64,000 bases of DNA from Methylobacterium dankookense (GTDB lineage Bacteria > Pseudomonadota > Alphaproteobacteria > Rhizobiales > Beijerinckiaceae). The notes under the pieces are model-generated. The model ran no database searches and was not told where the DNA came from. It was given only the letters and a program-made list of their open reading frames with translations. Shown one piece after another: positions 52,557 to 61,965 of this stretch (position 1 is its first letter; every line of letters begins with the position of its first letter). The stretch lies in assembly GCF_902141855.1 (NCBI RefSeq), contig NZ_CABFVH010000006.1:62001-126000 (forward strand), in the 5' to 3' direction. A program made the translations under genes and the position numbers.

Positions 52557-53666
52557 GAGGATGAGGCCGACGGCGCAGACGCCCAGCCATCCGGCCAGCA
52601 GGAAGGCCCGCGAGCCGGCATAGGCTCCGAGCGCCCCGAACACGAACATCGTGGCGAACAGCACGGTGTTGAGCCGGCCGCGCGCACCGGGCACCAGGGC
52701 GTAGACCCGGGTCTGGTTGGCGATGAGCGCGCCGTTGATGCCGATGTCGATGAGCAGCACGCCGAGCGCCACGGCCAGGAGCGACCATTGCCCGCCCGTC
52801 CACAGCACCGCGAAGGCCGCGATCACGAAGAGCGCCCCGGCGATCACCACCGGCCGCGCCCCGCGCGTGTCGGCGAAGCGGCCGGACATCGGCGCCACTA
52901 GGGCGCCGGCCACGCCGATCACCCCGAACAGTCCGGCGCCGGCCGCCGTGAGATTGAACGGCTCCGCCTCGACCAACAGCGCCAGCGTCACCCAGAAGGC
53001 GTTGAAGCTTGCGAACAGCAGCGCCTGGACGAGACTGGAGCGCCGCAGGATCGGCTGGGTGCGCGCGAGATAGAGAATCGAGAGCATCAGCGCCCGGTAA
53101 CGCAGGGGCTTGGTCTGCGGCGTGTGCGGCAGCGTGGCCGCGGCGATGGCGGCCATGGCGAGCGACACGCCGGCCGCCGCCACGAAGACCGCCCGCCAGC
53201 CGAGATGCGCGCCGACGAAGCCGCTCACCGTGCGGGCGAGCAGGATGCCGGAGAGCAGCCCCGTCATCACCTGCCCGACGATGCGCCCGCGACTCGCATC
53301 CGGCGCGAGCTCGGCGGCGAAGGGCACGGCCTGCTGCGCCGCCGAGGCGAGGATGCCGATGAACAGGCTCGACAGGGCGAGAAGCGCCAGATTCGGGCTG
53401 AGGCCCGCGGCCACCAGCGCGAGCGCCAGCGCCAGGAGCTGGGCCACGATCAGCCGGCGCCGCGGCAGGCTGTCGCCCAGCGGCACGAGGCCGACGATGC
53501 CGAGGCCGTAGCCGACGAGGCAGCCGGTCGGCACCCAGAGTGCCGCGCCGTCGCCGAACTCGGCCACCAGCAGCGCGAGCAGCGGCTGGTTGTAGTAGAT
53601 GTTGGCCACCGCCCCGCCGGCGATCAGCGTCAGCCCGAGGCGCGCACGCGCGGTGAGTGGTGGCAT
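52515..53666 (-). CDS. MFS transporter, DHA1-type exporter
   Basis: A 383-residue transporter with 12 hydrophobic segments. Seen: GGAVANIYYNQPLLALL, GYGLGIVGLVPLGDSLPRRRL (motif A region), APDASRGRIVGQVMTGLLSGILLART and GRFADTRGARPV. It resembles YnfM/arabinose-efflux-like exporters of unknown substrate. The start at 53666 removes a long low-complexity upstream frame. The stop lies inside the cobC 3' end, convergent. Confidence 0.88.
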   Translation of the reverse strand: MPPLTARARLGLTLIAGGAVANIYYNQPLLALLVAEFGDGAALWVPTGCLVGYGLGIVGLVPLGDSLPRRRLIVAQLLALALALVAAGLSPNLALLALSSLFIGILASAAQQAVPFAAELAPDASRGRIVGQVMTGLLSGILLARTVSGFVGAHLGWRAVFVAAAGVSLAMAAIAAATLPHTPQTKPLRYRALMLSILYLARTQPILRRSSLVQALLFASFNAFWVTLALLVEAEPFNLTAAGAGLFGVIGVAGALVAPMSGRFADTRGARPVVIAGALFVIAAFAVLWTGGQWSLLAVALGVLLIDIGINGALIANQTRVYALVPGARGRLNTVLFATMFVFGALGAYAGSRAFLLAGWLGVCAVGLILSGAALVLALTERR

Positions 53667-53931
53667 CGAATCGTCCGTCAGGCGGGGGAGAGAGGCGAGG
53701 TCGAGGGCGGCAGGGGCGCCCCGTGCGGCCGGCGGTCTTTCGAACCGGCGGCCGCGCTCCCATATAGGTCCATCCACGGCCGAATCCGCCGTCGAGGCAT
53801 GCGCCGTCCGCATCGGCGCCGCGCGCCCTTGGCGAACGCGCGATTATCGTCTCACATATGGGTAATCCATCTCGGATCCGTGTGATTCGCGACGGAGGCG
53901 GCCTCAAGTCAAGACGACATGGGAGTTCCGT

Positions 53932-54135
53932 GTGGCGAACTACCGCATCGATTTCTCGAAGGAGATCCTGGGCGTCCCGTTCACCGTGGGCACGGTGGAC
54001 ATCCAGCGCGCCCGCGGTCCGGATCGCGCGCTCCGCGCGGCCGAATTGCGCTTCGCCCGCCAGCACGGCGTCGGCGACTGGCGTGAGCGCGCCGACCGCG
54101 CCGTGATCGCGGACGACGGGGCGATCCGCCCCTGA
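53932..54135 (+). CDS. Small conserved-looking hypothetical protein
   Basis: A 67-residue soluble ORF from a GTG at 53932 with GGGAG six bases upstream: ANYRIDFSKEILGVPFTVGTV, RAAELRFARQHGVGDW and RADRAVIADD. The composition is that of a real protein and there is no membrane segment. No family recognised. It lies alone, 125 bp before the malonyl-CoA decarboxylase gene. Confidence 0.65.
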   Translation: MANYRIDFSKEILGVPFTVGTVDIQRARGPDRALRAAELRFARQHGVGDWRERADRAVIADDGAIRP

Positions 54136-54260
54136 CGCGGCCTCCGGCGCGCCGGCCCGCACTGGCCGGGCCGCCACCGCCGCCTTAAAACGGCGTTGCC
54201 GGCGGCGAGATCGTCGCGAGGCGCGTCCGATCCGGGGCGAAGTCACAGGTCGGGCGGAGC

Positions 54261-55670
54261 ATGGCGGCGATCTCATTCTTCGGCGATCTCCTGCAGACGA
54301 TCAGCGACCGCGGCCGCGACCTGATCGGCATCGCCCGCGGCGACATCGCCGCCCGGGCCGACCCGTCCGAGTTGGTCCGGCTCTGCGAGGACCTGATCTC
54401 GCGGCGCGGCGAGGCCTCGGGCGTGGCGCTCGCCCGGGCGATCCTCGACCGCTACGCCACCCTGTCGAAGGCGGAGCGCCTCGACTTCCTGCGCCACATC
54501 GCCATCGATTTCGACGCCGATCACGCGGCCGTGAACGCGGCCATCGCGGCCTACCGCACCGATCCGACCCGGGCCCGCCTCGGCCTGCTGCACGAGGCGG
54601 CCGAGCCGCGCAGCCAGGAGCTGATCCGCCGCCTCAACCTCGCCCGCGACGGCACCCTCGCCCTGGTGCGCATGCGCGAGGACCTGTTCGACCTGCGGAA
54701 GTCCCTGCAGGAGGATCCGGCCAGCATACCGGACCTGGTCGACGCGGTGGCGAGCCTCGACCGCGATTTCGAGCACCTCTTCGCCTCGTGGTTCAACCGC
54801 GGCTTCCTGGTGCTGCGCCACATCGACTGGACCACGCCGGCCCATATCCTGGAGAAGATCATCCGCTACGAGGCGGTGCACGAGATCGCCGACTGGGCGG
54901 ATCTGCGCCGCCGCATCGAGCCGAAGGACCGGCGCTGCTTCGCCTTCTTCCACCCGGCGCTCGCCGACGAGCCTCTGATCTTCGTGGAGGTGGCGCTCAC
55001 CGACGCCATCGCCCCGGCCATCGCGCCGATCCTCAGCCAGGAGCGCACGCCGCTCTCGCCCCGGGCCTTCAACACCGCGATCTTCTACTCGATCTCGAAC
55101 TGCCAGAAGGGCCTCGCGGGGGTCACCTTCGGCAACTTCCTGATCAAGCAGGTGGTGGAGGACCTCGCCCGCGAGATCCCGAGCCTCAAGACCTTCGTCA
55201 CCCTCTCGCCGGTGCCGGGCTTCTCCGCCTGGCTCGAGCGCGAGCGCCGGGCCGACGTGCCCCAGGGCCTCACCCGTGAGGACGTGGAGGCCCTGCGCCT
55301 CCTCGACGAGCCCGACTGGTCCACGGACAAGACCAAGGCGGATGCGGTGCGCAAGGCGCTGATTCCGGCGGCGGCGGCCTATTTCCTGCGCGCCAAGAAC
55401 CCCCGCGGCCGGCCCCTCGACCCAGTGGCCCGATTCCATCTCGGCAATGGGGCGCGGCTGGAGCGGATCAACTTCCTCGGCGACGTCTCGCGAAAGGGGC
55501 TCCGGCAGTCCCACGGCCTGATGGTGAACTACCTCTACGACCTCTCGGCGATCGAGAAGAACCACGAGACCTACGCCAATCTCGGCACGATCTCAGCCTC
55601 CCCGGGCGTCTCGCGGGAGTTGCGCGCCAACCTGCCGCCGCCACGTGCGGTGGCGCTCGCCGAGGCGTGA
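54261..55670 (+). CDS. Malonyl-CoA decarboxylase
   Basis: Converts malonyl-CoA to acetyl-CoA and CO2. The 469-residue protein has a helical N-terminal domain (about 1-170) and a GNAT-like catalytic domain with FHPALADEPLIFVEVALT near 235, FYSISNCQKGLAGVTFGNFLIK near 275-296, LSPVPGF near 315, FHLGNGARLERINFLGD near 393 and the catalytic-His region SHGLMVNYLYD near 415. Length and motifs match the family. No malonate transport genes are near, so it may serve internal malonyl-CoA control. Confidence 0.94.
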   Translation: MAAISFFGDLLQTISDRGRDLIGIARGDIAARADPSELVRLCEDLISRRGEASGVALARAILDRYATLSKAERLDFLRHIAIDFDADHAAVNAAIAAYRTDPTRARLGLLHEAAEPRSQELIRRLNLARDGTLALVRMREDLFDLRKSLQEDPASIPDLVDAVASLDRDFEHLFASWFNRGFLVLRHIDWTTPAHILEKIIRYEAVHEIADWADLRRRIEPKDRRCFAFFHPALADEPLIFVEVALTDAIAPAIAPILSQERTPLSPRAFNTAIFYSISNCQKGLAGVTFGNFLIKQVVEDLAREIPSLKTFVTLSPVPGFSAWLERERRADVPQGLTREDVEALRLLDEPDWSTDKTKADAVRKALIPAAAAYFLRAKNPRGRPLDPVARFHLGNGARLERINFLGDVSRKGLRQSHGLMVNYLYDLSAIEKNHETYANLGTISASPGVSRELRANLPPPRAVALAEA

Positions 55671-55720
55671 ATTCCCGTCGAGGCCCTGTCCCTAGAGGCG
55701 TTCGGTTCGCTGCCCGAGCG

Positions 55721-55765
55721 AGGCGCGGGTCCCCTCTCCTGAACGGGAGAGGGGGCGCGGTGAGC
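55721..55765. repeat. Short form of the palindromic repeat element
   Basis: AGGCGCGGGTCCCCTCTCC with TGAACGGGAGAGGGGGCGCGG is, on the other strand, the fused ends of the cobG/cobN element. It forms a single CCCCTCTCC/GGGAGAGGGG hairpin just after the malonyl-CoA decarboxylase gene, between convergent genes, where it could end transcription. Confidence 0.7.
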
Positions 55766-55850
55766 CTGCTCCGCGATTGTCGTGCTTCGCCGGCGGGCGT
55801 GCTCCGAGCACCCGCGGGGACTCTGTCCAAAGCCTGTCGAAGATGATTCT

Positions 55851-56519
55851 TTACCCGCAGGGCAGGGGGAAGCGTTGCGCCTGGAAGCCGCCGCCCTCGG
55901 CGACCGTGATGGCCGCGACCGTGCGGGTGCGCGGCCCGCGCCCCGCATCGCAGCTCTCGCTCACCACCTCGGGCAGGGTCTGGACCTCTGGCGCCGTCTC
56001 CGTCGCCGGATCGAGGCGGAGGACCGTCACCGCCGAGATGCTCTGGCCCATGTTCATGACGGTCGATTCGAGCAGCACCTCGTCGCGGCCGTCCCGGTCG
56101 GCATCGGCGCTGGCGACGAGGCGCTGGAACTGGGCCTTCGTCGTCAGCCGGTAGAAGCGGGGCGCCGCGCCCTCGGCGAGGACGAGGAGCACGGGCGCGG
56201 GCGCGTTCGGGAAGGGATCGATCGCCACCGGCGCCTTCTGCTGGATCAGGTAGATCCGCTCCCGGGTTCCTGTCGTCGTATAGGCGCCCCGCGCATCGCC
56301 GATGATCGCGAAGCTCCGGCCCATATCGGTCCGGATCGCCTCTGGCGCCCCCTCCAGGGCGCGGGCGACCGCCGCGCGCTCGGCCGGCGCGTAGCTCGGC
56401 CACTGCGTCCGCACCTGCGGGTTGCGGTAATCGAGTACGAGCCGCGGCGCGGCCATGCCGGGGCTCCCGAGAAGCGCCACGAACCCGGCCGCGAAGCCCA
56501 TCCACCGCATCGCCGCCAT
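55851..56519 (-). CDS. Secreted hypothetical protein
   Basis: A 222-residue protein with a signal peptide (MRWMGFAAGFVALLGSPGMA, cleavage near MAAPRL). The mature part has APAERAAVARALEGAPEAIRTDMGRSF (split for reading), FYRLTTKAQFQRLVASADADRDGRDEVLLEST, which suggests an FG-GAP/EF-like DxDxDGxDE loop near 140-150, and two C-terminal cysteines (SESCDAG, LPCG). The role is unknown. Start could be either of two ATGs (56519 or 56510). Confidence 0.7.
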   Translation of the reverse strand: MAAMRWMGFAAGFVALLGSPGMAAPRLVLDYRNPQVRTQWPSYAPAERAAVARALEGAPEAIRTDMGRSFAIIGDARGAYTTTGTRERIYLIQQKAPVAIDPFPNAPAPVLLVLAEGAAPRFYRLTTKAQFQRLVASADADRDGRDEVLLESTVMNMGQSISAVTVLRLDPATETAPEVQTLPEVVSESCDAGRGPRTRTVAAITVAEGGGFQAQRFPLPCG

Positions 56520-56691
56520 ATCGTCTCCTCTCCTCCGTCGATCGCGGCCGAGGCTGGGCCAGGGGATGGACGGAATCGTGGCGGCCGAAGCCCGCCCGTA
56601 TTGCCCCGCCGCCCGGGGTGTGCAGCCTCACGCCGCGCGAGCCCCCGGGATGCTCGAATGCCGGCGGCTGCGAGAGACGGGGAGGGGACGG

Positions 56692-57195
56692 GTGGCGGCA
56701 GGGGGATATGTCGTTCGGGACGATGCGGTCCGCGTCGCGCGGGAGCTGGGGCGGCTGGAGGCGCTCGCCGATCGCAGGCGGCTGCGCGTTCGGATGCTGC
56801 GGGGCCTGCGCGGCGCCCTCGGGGCCGGCGCGACGTTCCTCACCCTGATCAAGCTGAAGCTCGCCGGCTCGCTCGCGCTCAAGCTCGCGCTGGCGGGGCT
56901 GGTCGGGCTCGGCCTCGCCTGGCCGATCACGGCGCTCGCCGTGCTCGGCGTCGTCTGGCTCGTGCTCTCGGTCGTCCTCCTGATCGTCGGCCTGTTCGAG
57001 GGAAACGCCTCCGCGCACGATCTCAGCCCGAACTGCGACTGGCCCTGCGCGTGCGGGCAGCGGGAGAAGCGGGCGGCCCGGCTCAAGACGCTGATCGAGA
57101 GGCGGCGGACCTGGCTCGCGGACCGCGCCGGCACGGTCCCGAGCCCGCGCGGCGAGGCGACGGGGTCGGTGCGCGGGGCCACCCGCCGCCGGTGA
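56692..57195 (+). CDS. Membrane protein with Cys cluster, unknown
   Basis: A 167-residue ORF from a GTG at 56692 (GGGGAGGGG upstream); an ATG at 56650 is an alternative. After a basic helix (RELGRLEALADRRRLRVRM) come two hydrophobic segments (LALKLALAGLVGLGLAWPI and ALAVLGVVWLVLSVVLLIVG), then NCDWPCACGQREKRAARL, a CxxxxCxC cluster that might bind a metal. No family recognised. Confidence 0.55.
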   Translation: MAAGGYVVRDDAVRVARELGRLEALADRRRLRVRMLRGLRGALGAGATFLTLIKLKLAGSLALKLALAGLVGLGLAWPITALAVLGVVWLVLSVVLLIVGLFEGNASAHDLSPNCDWPCACGQREKRAARLKTLIERRRTWLADRAGTVPSPRGEATGSVRGATRRR

Positions 57196-57251
57196 AGCCG
57201 TGACCGGGGTCGGAGGCGGACGCGCTGGGCCGGGCCCCTCGGAGCACGTCG

Positions 57252-57884
57252 CTAGAGCACGTCGCCCTCGGCCGGGGCTGGCTTCTTCGCCTTGTCGAGC
57301 TGGGCGCTCTGGAACAGGCGCTCGCTCGTGAGCTTCAGGAAGTAGAAGCCGAATTCCGGGTTCTGGTAGTAGAGCTGCTTGACGTCCGAGTAGGAGACGC
57401 ACAGGGCGCGCCCCGCCTCGACGCAGACGAGGGAGGCGGTGCGGGTGTTGCCCGGCGAGAGCAGGCCGAGCTCGCCCACGATGCCGCCCTTGCGCACCTC
57501 GAGCCCGTATTCGGGGATTTTGAAGACGCCGCTCTCGACGTAGTACATCTCCGTGGCCGGGTCGCCCTTCTGGAACAGCACCTCGTCGACGCCGAAGGAC
57601 CGATCCGAGCCGAAGGGGCGCAGCCAGTCGAGGGAGAGGTCGCCGTCGGCCGCCTTCTCCACGTCGCGCACGAGGCGCAGCATCTGCCAGAGCCGGAAGG
57701 CGTTGAACGGGATCTGGATCATCTCGGTCAGCACGACGGGCATGCTGTCGATCAGGAACCCGTAGGTGATGACGGCGCAGCTCGCCAGCAGCGCGATGAT
57801 CCTGAGCGGGATCATCGTGCTCATGGCCGAGGCCGAGATGGTCAGCGCCGTGCCGAGATAGCCGATCGCCTCGACCCAGTTCAT
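57252..57884 (-). CDS. Cyclic nucleotide-binding domain membrane protein
   Basis: A 210-residue protein: two or three N-terminal hydrophobic segments (AIGYLGTALTISASAM, IPLRIIALLASCAVITYGFL), a linker, then a cNMP-binding domain. The domain includes DEVLFQKGDPATEMYYVESG near 100-120, a phosphate-cassette-like GGIVGELGLLSPGNTRTASL near 135-153 and VCVEAGRALCVS. It probably senses cAMP or cGMP at the membrane. The ATG at 57884 follows GGGAG. No partner gene is adjacent. Confidence 0.85.
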   Translation of the reverse strand: MNWVEAIGYLGTALTISASAMSTMIPLRIIALLASCAVITYGFLIDSMPVVLTEMIQIPFNAFRLWQMLRLVRDVEKAADGDLSLDWLRPFGSDRSFGVDEVLFQKGDPATEMYYVESGVFKIPEYGLEVRKGGIVGELGLLSPGNTRTASLVCVEAGRALCVSYSDVKQLYYQNPEFGFYFLKLTSERLFQSAQLDKAKKPAPAEGDVL

Positions 57885-57973
57885 CCGGGGCTCCCACACA
57901 TCCTGCCTGGAACGGGATGCATGTTCGCGCCGCCCCGGCAAGGCGGGCGGACCCTCCCGCCCGCTCGCGGCGG

Positions 57974-59299
57974 CTACCCTGTGCCCGCGCGGATACGCTC
58001 GGCCGCCGCGAGCCCCGCCCGCGTGCCTTCCTCGAAGGCGCCCCCCGCCGTCCCCCATTGCAGGCGGGACAGGGCCTCGCCCGCGAACCAGATCCGCCCG
58101 GAGACCGGCGCCTGGAGGGTGCGGCGTGCGCCCGCATGGCCCGGCGGCACCACGGCCCAGGAGCCGCGCGACCAGGGATCGTGCCGCCACGCGCTGACCG
58201 CCGGAATGGTCAGGCCGCGCAAGGCGGAGGCCGGGAAGTGCTCGCGCAGCACCTGCCGCACGTGCCGGCGCGCCGCGTCGGCATCGCCCCCGGTCGCGTC
58301 GACCGCGGCGGCGCCCATCGTGTCGAGTTCGTAGAAGTGGAAGGCGCTGCCGTCGATCCGCGAGAGCAGGCCCGGGGGTGCCTGCCGCCCGCCGGCCATG
58401 CTGACGAGGCGGTCCGGCCCTCGGAACGGGCTTTCCGGCCAGTGCAGCACCGCGTGCTCGTAGATGCCGGTGCTGAACCCGTCGATGGCCGCGCGGGTCT
58501 CCGGCGGCAGGGCGGGGGTGAAGGGCAGCGTCCGCCGCAGCACCATCGTCGGCACGGTCACGACGACCGCCCGCGCCCGCAAGGGGCCGGACTCGGTCGC
58601 GACGGTGACGCCCTCGCCCGACCAGTCGATGCCGGTCACTGGCCGCGACAGGGCGATCGGCAGATCCTCGGCCAGCCGGGCGAGATAGGCGCCGTAGCCA
58701 CCGGCCAGGAAGAAGTTGTCGCCGTACTCCATGCTCGGGAAATCGTGCAGCGACACCTCGCGCAAGGGGCGGCCCGAGACGAGGCCGTGCACCTGCACGA
58801 CGCGTTGGCCCCAGGGGCCGAGGCCTGGCGGCAGGGCGCTCGCGGCCGGCCGGTCCGGCCCCGCCTCCGCCGCACCCGCGGTCATGGCGCGGTCGGCGAG
58901 GTCGAAGGCTTGGGCCGAGGCGCGGATCTCGGCCGGCGTCCCGCGGCGGCGCCCGACCCAGACATGGCCGAGCTGGGGCGACCGGCGCAGGCGCTCGCCG
59001 CGGGCGAGGCCGAGCTGGACGAGGGGATTGATCGGGCCGGCATGCAGCCAGTGCGCGCCGAGATCGACCGCGTGGCCGCGGATCCGCGTGGTGACGGTGC
59101 GGCCGCCGACCCGGTCGCGCGCCTCCAGCACGGCGACGGCCACGCCCTGCTCGCGGAGCGCACGGGCCGCCGCGATGCCGGCCGCACCCGCGCCGACCAC
59201 GATCACCTCCGGCTGCTCCGGCAGTGGCGCGAGGCGGGGAACATGGCTCGGGCGGTGGCGGGCATGCTCGGGCCGGCCCTGGCTGATCCGCGAATCCAT
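57974..59299 (-). CDS. Flavin amine oxidase family protein
   Basis: A 441-residue FAD enzyme. The Rossmann motif VIVVGAGAAGIAAARALRE lies near residue 32-50, LEARDRVGGRT near 59-69, DLGAHWLHAG near 80, and the C-terminal FAD block RIWFAGEALSRLQWGTAGGAFEEG near 400. It belongs to the monoamine/polyamine oxidase superfamily; the substrate is unknown. The first 30 residues are basic and not a clear signal peptide. Confidence 0.88.
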   Translation of the reverse strand: MDSRISQGRPEHARHRPSHVPRLAPLPEQPEVIVVGAGAAGIAAARALREQGVAVAVLEARDRVGGRTVTTRIRGHAVDLGAHWLHAGPINPLVQLGLARGERLRRSPQLGHVWVGRRRGTPAEIRASAQAFDLADRAMTAGAAEAGPDRPAASALPPGLGPWGQRVVQVHGLVSGRPLREVSLHDFPSMEYGDNFFLAGGYGAYLARLAEDLPIALSRPVTGIDWSGEGVTVATESGPLRARAVVVTVPTMVLRRTLPFTPALPPETRAAIDGFSTGIYEHAVLHWPESPFRGPDRLVSMAGGRQAPPGLLSRIDGSAFHFYELDTMGAAAVDATGGDADAARRHVRQVLREHFPASALRGLTIPAVSAWRHDPWSRGSWAVVPPGHAGARRTLQAPVSGRIWFAGEALSRLQWGTAGGAFEEGTRAGLAAAERIRAGTG

Positions 59300-59326
59300 G
59301 CGCGAGGCGATGTCCCTATCCCAGGT

Positions 59327-60262
59327 TCAGGGCGCGAGTACCTCGACGGTGCCGGACCTGTCGCCGCCGGGGCGCGGGCTCCCGGTCAGGGTGTAGATCC
59401 GGCCCTCCCAGGCGACCGCGTCGAAGCCGTGGCGCGGCGTCGGCAGCTTGGCAAGGGTGCGCCAGGAATCCGTCCGGGGATCGTACGACTCGACCTCGGC
59501 GAAGGTCCTGCTGCCGGATTCTCCGCCGATCACCAGCACCGCGTCCCCGAGCACGGCCGAGGCGGCGCCGCTGCGGGCGGTCGGTAGGGGCGCGCCCGCC
59601 TGCCAGCGATCCGTGGCGGGATCGTAGATCTCGGTGGCGGCGAGGTTGCGGTCCGGATCGCCGTCGCGCCGGCCGCCGATCGCGACGATGCGGCCCGCCA
59701 TCGCCTGCACCGCGAGGTGGTCGCGCGGGGTCGGCAGCTTGGCGGCCGTGGCCCAGCTGTCGCGCGCGGGGTCGTAGACCTCGTGGGCCGGGTCGTTGGC
59801 GCCGCCGCTGGTGCTGCCGCCGACCACGTGGATGCGCCCGTCGAGCAGGGCCGCGCCGCCCGCCGCGCGCGGCGTCGGCATCGGCGCGCGCGGCGTCCAG
59901 GCATCGGTGGCGGGATCGTAGGCGAGGACCTCGCCGCTCGCGGTCCAGCCCTTCACGTAGCCGCCGAACACGTAGATCCGGCCGCCCTGCGCCGCGGCCA
60001 TCGCGTGGTGGATGGGGTGGGGCAGGGGCGCTGCCCGGCTCCAGCGGTCGCCTGCGAGGTCGTAGACGAGGAGTTCGGTGGCGCCGTTGTAGTCGCCGAT
60101 CACGTAGGCGCGCCCATCGAGGGCGGCTACCGTCACCTCCGAGCGCGGGGCCGGCGCGGTCGCGGCCGGCCGCCAGCGCAGGGGCTCGTGGGCCAGGACG
60201 GGCGCGGCGAGGAGGCAGGCCGCGGCAAGGGCGGCGAGACGGTTCGAGAGGCGGTTCGGCAT
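59327..60262 (-). CDS. Exported Kelch-repeat protein
   Basis: A 311-residue protein with a signal peptide (LAALAAACLLAAPVLA) and six Kelch blades: repeated R-S/A-G...G-x-IYVxGG...YDPxTDxW units, for example IYVFGGYVKG, IHVVGGSTSGG, IVAIGGRRDG and VLVIGGESGS. It should form a periplasmic beta-propeller, perhaps a galactose-oxidase-like or binding fold. It lies 27 bp upstream of the amine oxidase in the same direction and may share a transcript. Confidence 0.88.
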   Translation of the reverse strand: MPNRLSNRLAALAAACLLAAPVLAHEPLRWRPAATAPAPRSEVTVAALDGRAYVIGDYNGATELLVYDLAGDRWSRAAPLPHPIHHAMAAAQGGRIYVFGGYVKGWTASGEVLAYDPATDAWTPRAPMPTPRAAGGAALLDGRIHVVGGSTSGGANDPAHEVYDPARDSWATAAKLPTPRDHLAVQAMAGRIVAIGGRRDGDPDRNLAATEIYDPATDRWQAGAPLPTARSGAASAVLGDAVLVIGGESGSRTFAEVESYDPRTDSWRTLAKLPTPRHGFDAVAWEGRIYTLTGSPRPGGDRSGTVEVLAP

Positions 60263-60411
60263 GCGTCCGGTCCGGGGAGGCCTCGCGGGGAACGCGGCAG
60301 GGGGCGGAAAGTGCGCGGGGATTTGCGCGGGCCCGCGCCGTCCAGAACCTTGCGGCGGCCCGCCGCCGACGCCACACATCCGCCGGGCGCCGCGGCGCGA
60401 GGAGCCACCCG

Positions 60412-61122
60412 ATGCTGATCCAGTCCGCCTTCTCGGCCCTGCGGCAGACCTTCTCGCCGCCTCTGCGCGCCATTCTGTGGAAGTCGCTCGGCCTCACCTT
60501 CGGGCTGCTCGTGCTGGTCTGGTTCGGGCTCACCCGCCTGATCCAGTGGTTCCAGGCGAGCCACCACATCTCGGACCAGTACCCGTTCCTCGACAGCCTG
60601 GCCTTCTTCTTGGCGGGGTTCGGGCTTGTCGTGGCGCTCGCCTACGTGATGCCCGCGGTCTCGATCCTGGTGGCGGGCTTCTTCCTCGACGACGCGGCCG
60701 AGATCGTGGAGCGCACCGACTTCCCGGCCGAGCCGGTCGGCCGGGCGCTGCCCTGGGGCACGGCGCTGCTCTACGCCCTGCGCTTCGCCGGGCTGACGCT
60801 GCTCGTGAATATCGGCGCGCTGATCATCTTCTTCGTGCCGGTGATCGGCATCGCCGCCTTCTTCGCGGCCAACGCCTATCTCCTGTCGCGGGAGTATTTC
60901 GAGATGGCCGCCGCCCGCTACCGGCCCCTGGCCGAGGCGGCCGAGATGCGGCGCACGCATTCGTCGACGACGCTGGCGGCCGGCTGCCTGCTCGCCGGGA
61001 TGATGGTGGTGCCGGTGCTCAACCTCGTCACGCCGCTCTTCGGCATCGCCCTGATGGTGCACCTGCACAAGCGGCTCGCCGGCCGCCTCCCGGCGCCCGC
61101 GCCGCTGCCCTGCCTGCGCTGA
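60412..61122 (+). CDS. EI24/CysZ-like membrane protein
   Basis: A 236-residue integral membrane protein with five to six segments. The layout MLIQSAFSALRQTFSPPLRAIL, a charged DDAAEIVERTDFP loop near 95-107 and AYLLSREYFEMAAARYR near 160 fit the EI24 domain family, which includes the sulfate permease CysZ. Sulfate transport is possible but the alphaproteobacterial members are uncharacterised. Confidence 0.85.
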   Translation: MLIQSAFSALRQTFSPPLRAILWKSLGLTFGLLVLVWFGLTRLIQWFQASHHISDQYPFLDSLAFFLAGFGLVVALAYVMPAVSILVAGFFLDDAAEIVERTDFPAEPVGRALPWGTALLYALRFAGLTLLVNIGALIIFFVPVIGIAAFFAANAYLLSREYFEMAAARYRPLAEAAEMRRTHSSTTLAAGCLLAGMMVVPVLNLVTPLFGIALMVHLHKRLAGRLPAPAPLPCLR

Positions 61123-61139
61123 GCGAGCGGGCCCAGCCC

Positions 61140-61745
61140 TCAGGCCTGTCCCGGCCAGACGGGCACGCCGATCAGCAGCGGGTGCAGGTAGCGCGCGAAG
61201 ACGAACCATGCGGCGAGGCCGATCACCACGGCCAGGATGTCGTTGCGCCCGCCGGACGGCGCGGCCTGACCGCCGTGCTGCTGCGCCACGGCGCCCGCCG
61301 GCACGGCCCGGCGCTTCACGCTGATGCGGTCCACCACCGCCCAGGCGAGGAAGGCGGCGAACAGGACGATCGAGCCGAGATCGCCGTTCGCCAGGAGATG
61401 CGCGGTCGCCCAGATCTTCACCGCGAGCAGCATCGGGTGCTTGGCGAAGGCCCGGATCCGGCCCGGCAGGTAGGCCGAGGCCATCACGATGAAGGCGAGG
61501 AGCACGAGGAGGAGGGCGAGGTGCTTCGTGAAGACCGGCGGATCCCAGACCGGGACGTAGCCCGTGGCCCGGTAATGCCCGTAGCCGACCACGATCAGCA
61601 CGAGGCCGAGCACCGAGGCCAGCGTGTAGCCGAGCTTGTACTTCGCCTCGCCGACCTGCCCGATCACGGCCGCGCGCCGCTCGCGCGCCATGGAGAAGGA
61701 ATGCGTGCCGAGGAACAGCACGAGGCCGAGGATCATGATGAGCAT
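61140..61745 (-). CDS. NnrU-family membrane protein
   Basis: A 201-residue protein with about six membrane segments: LVLFLGTHSFSMARERRAA near the start, KLGYTLASVLGLVLIVVGYG, and a His-containing KHPMLLAVKIWATAHLLANGDLGS near 100-124, which are hallmarks of NnrU, linked in some species to nitrite/nitric oxide reduction and heme biosynthesis. No denitrification genes are near. It is convergent with the EI24 gene (17 bp). Confidence 0.9.
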   Translation of the reverse strand: MLIMILGLVLFLGTHSFSMARERRAAVIGQVGEAKYKLGYTLASVLGLVLIVVGYGHYRATGYVPVWDPPVFTKHLALLLVLLAFIVMASAYLPGRIRAFAKHPMLLAVKIWATAHLLANGDLGSIVLFAAFLAWAVVDRISVKRRAVPAGAVAQQHGGQAAPSGGRNDILAVVIGLAAWFVFARYLHPLLIGVPVWPGQA

Positions 61746-61846
61746 GGAAACCCGACTCCGGGCGCGCGCCTGTGGAGAGGCGGCGCCGGACAGGGCCCGC
61801 TCAAGCTCCCTGTAACGGTTCTGAACAGAGTCTGTCGGGCGTGTCC

Positions 61847-61895
61847 AGAGCGCGCCCCGCCGAAGTGGATGCCGGTTCGGCGTCAGGGAGCGCGA
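61847..61895. repeat. Dispersed intergenic repeat, second copy
   Basis: AGAGCGCG...CGAAGTGGATGCCGGTTCGG matches the 14532-14580 repeat over about 49 bases with a handful of changes. It lies in the divergent gap before the secreted-protein gene. Confidence 0.75.
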
Positions 61896-61965
61896 AAGAT
61901 CGAAGGCAGCCGCTCGCCGCAGGCGCGTGATTCCCCGCGTGATCCACGGCAAAGAAGGATTTCCG

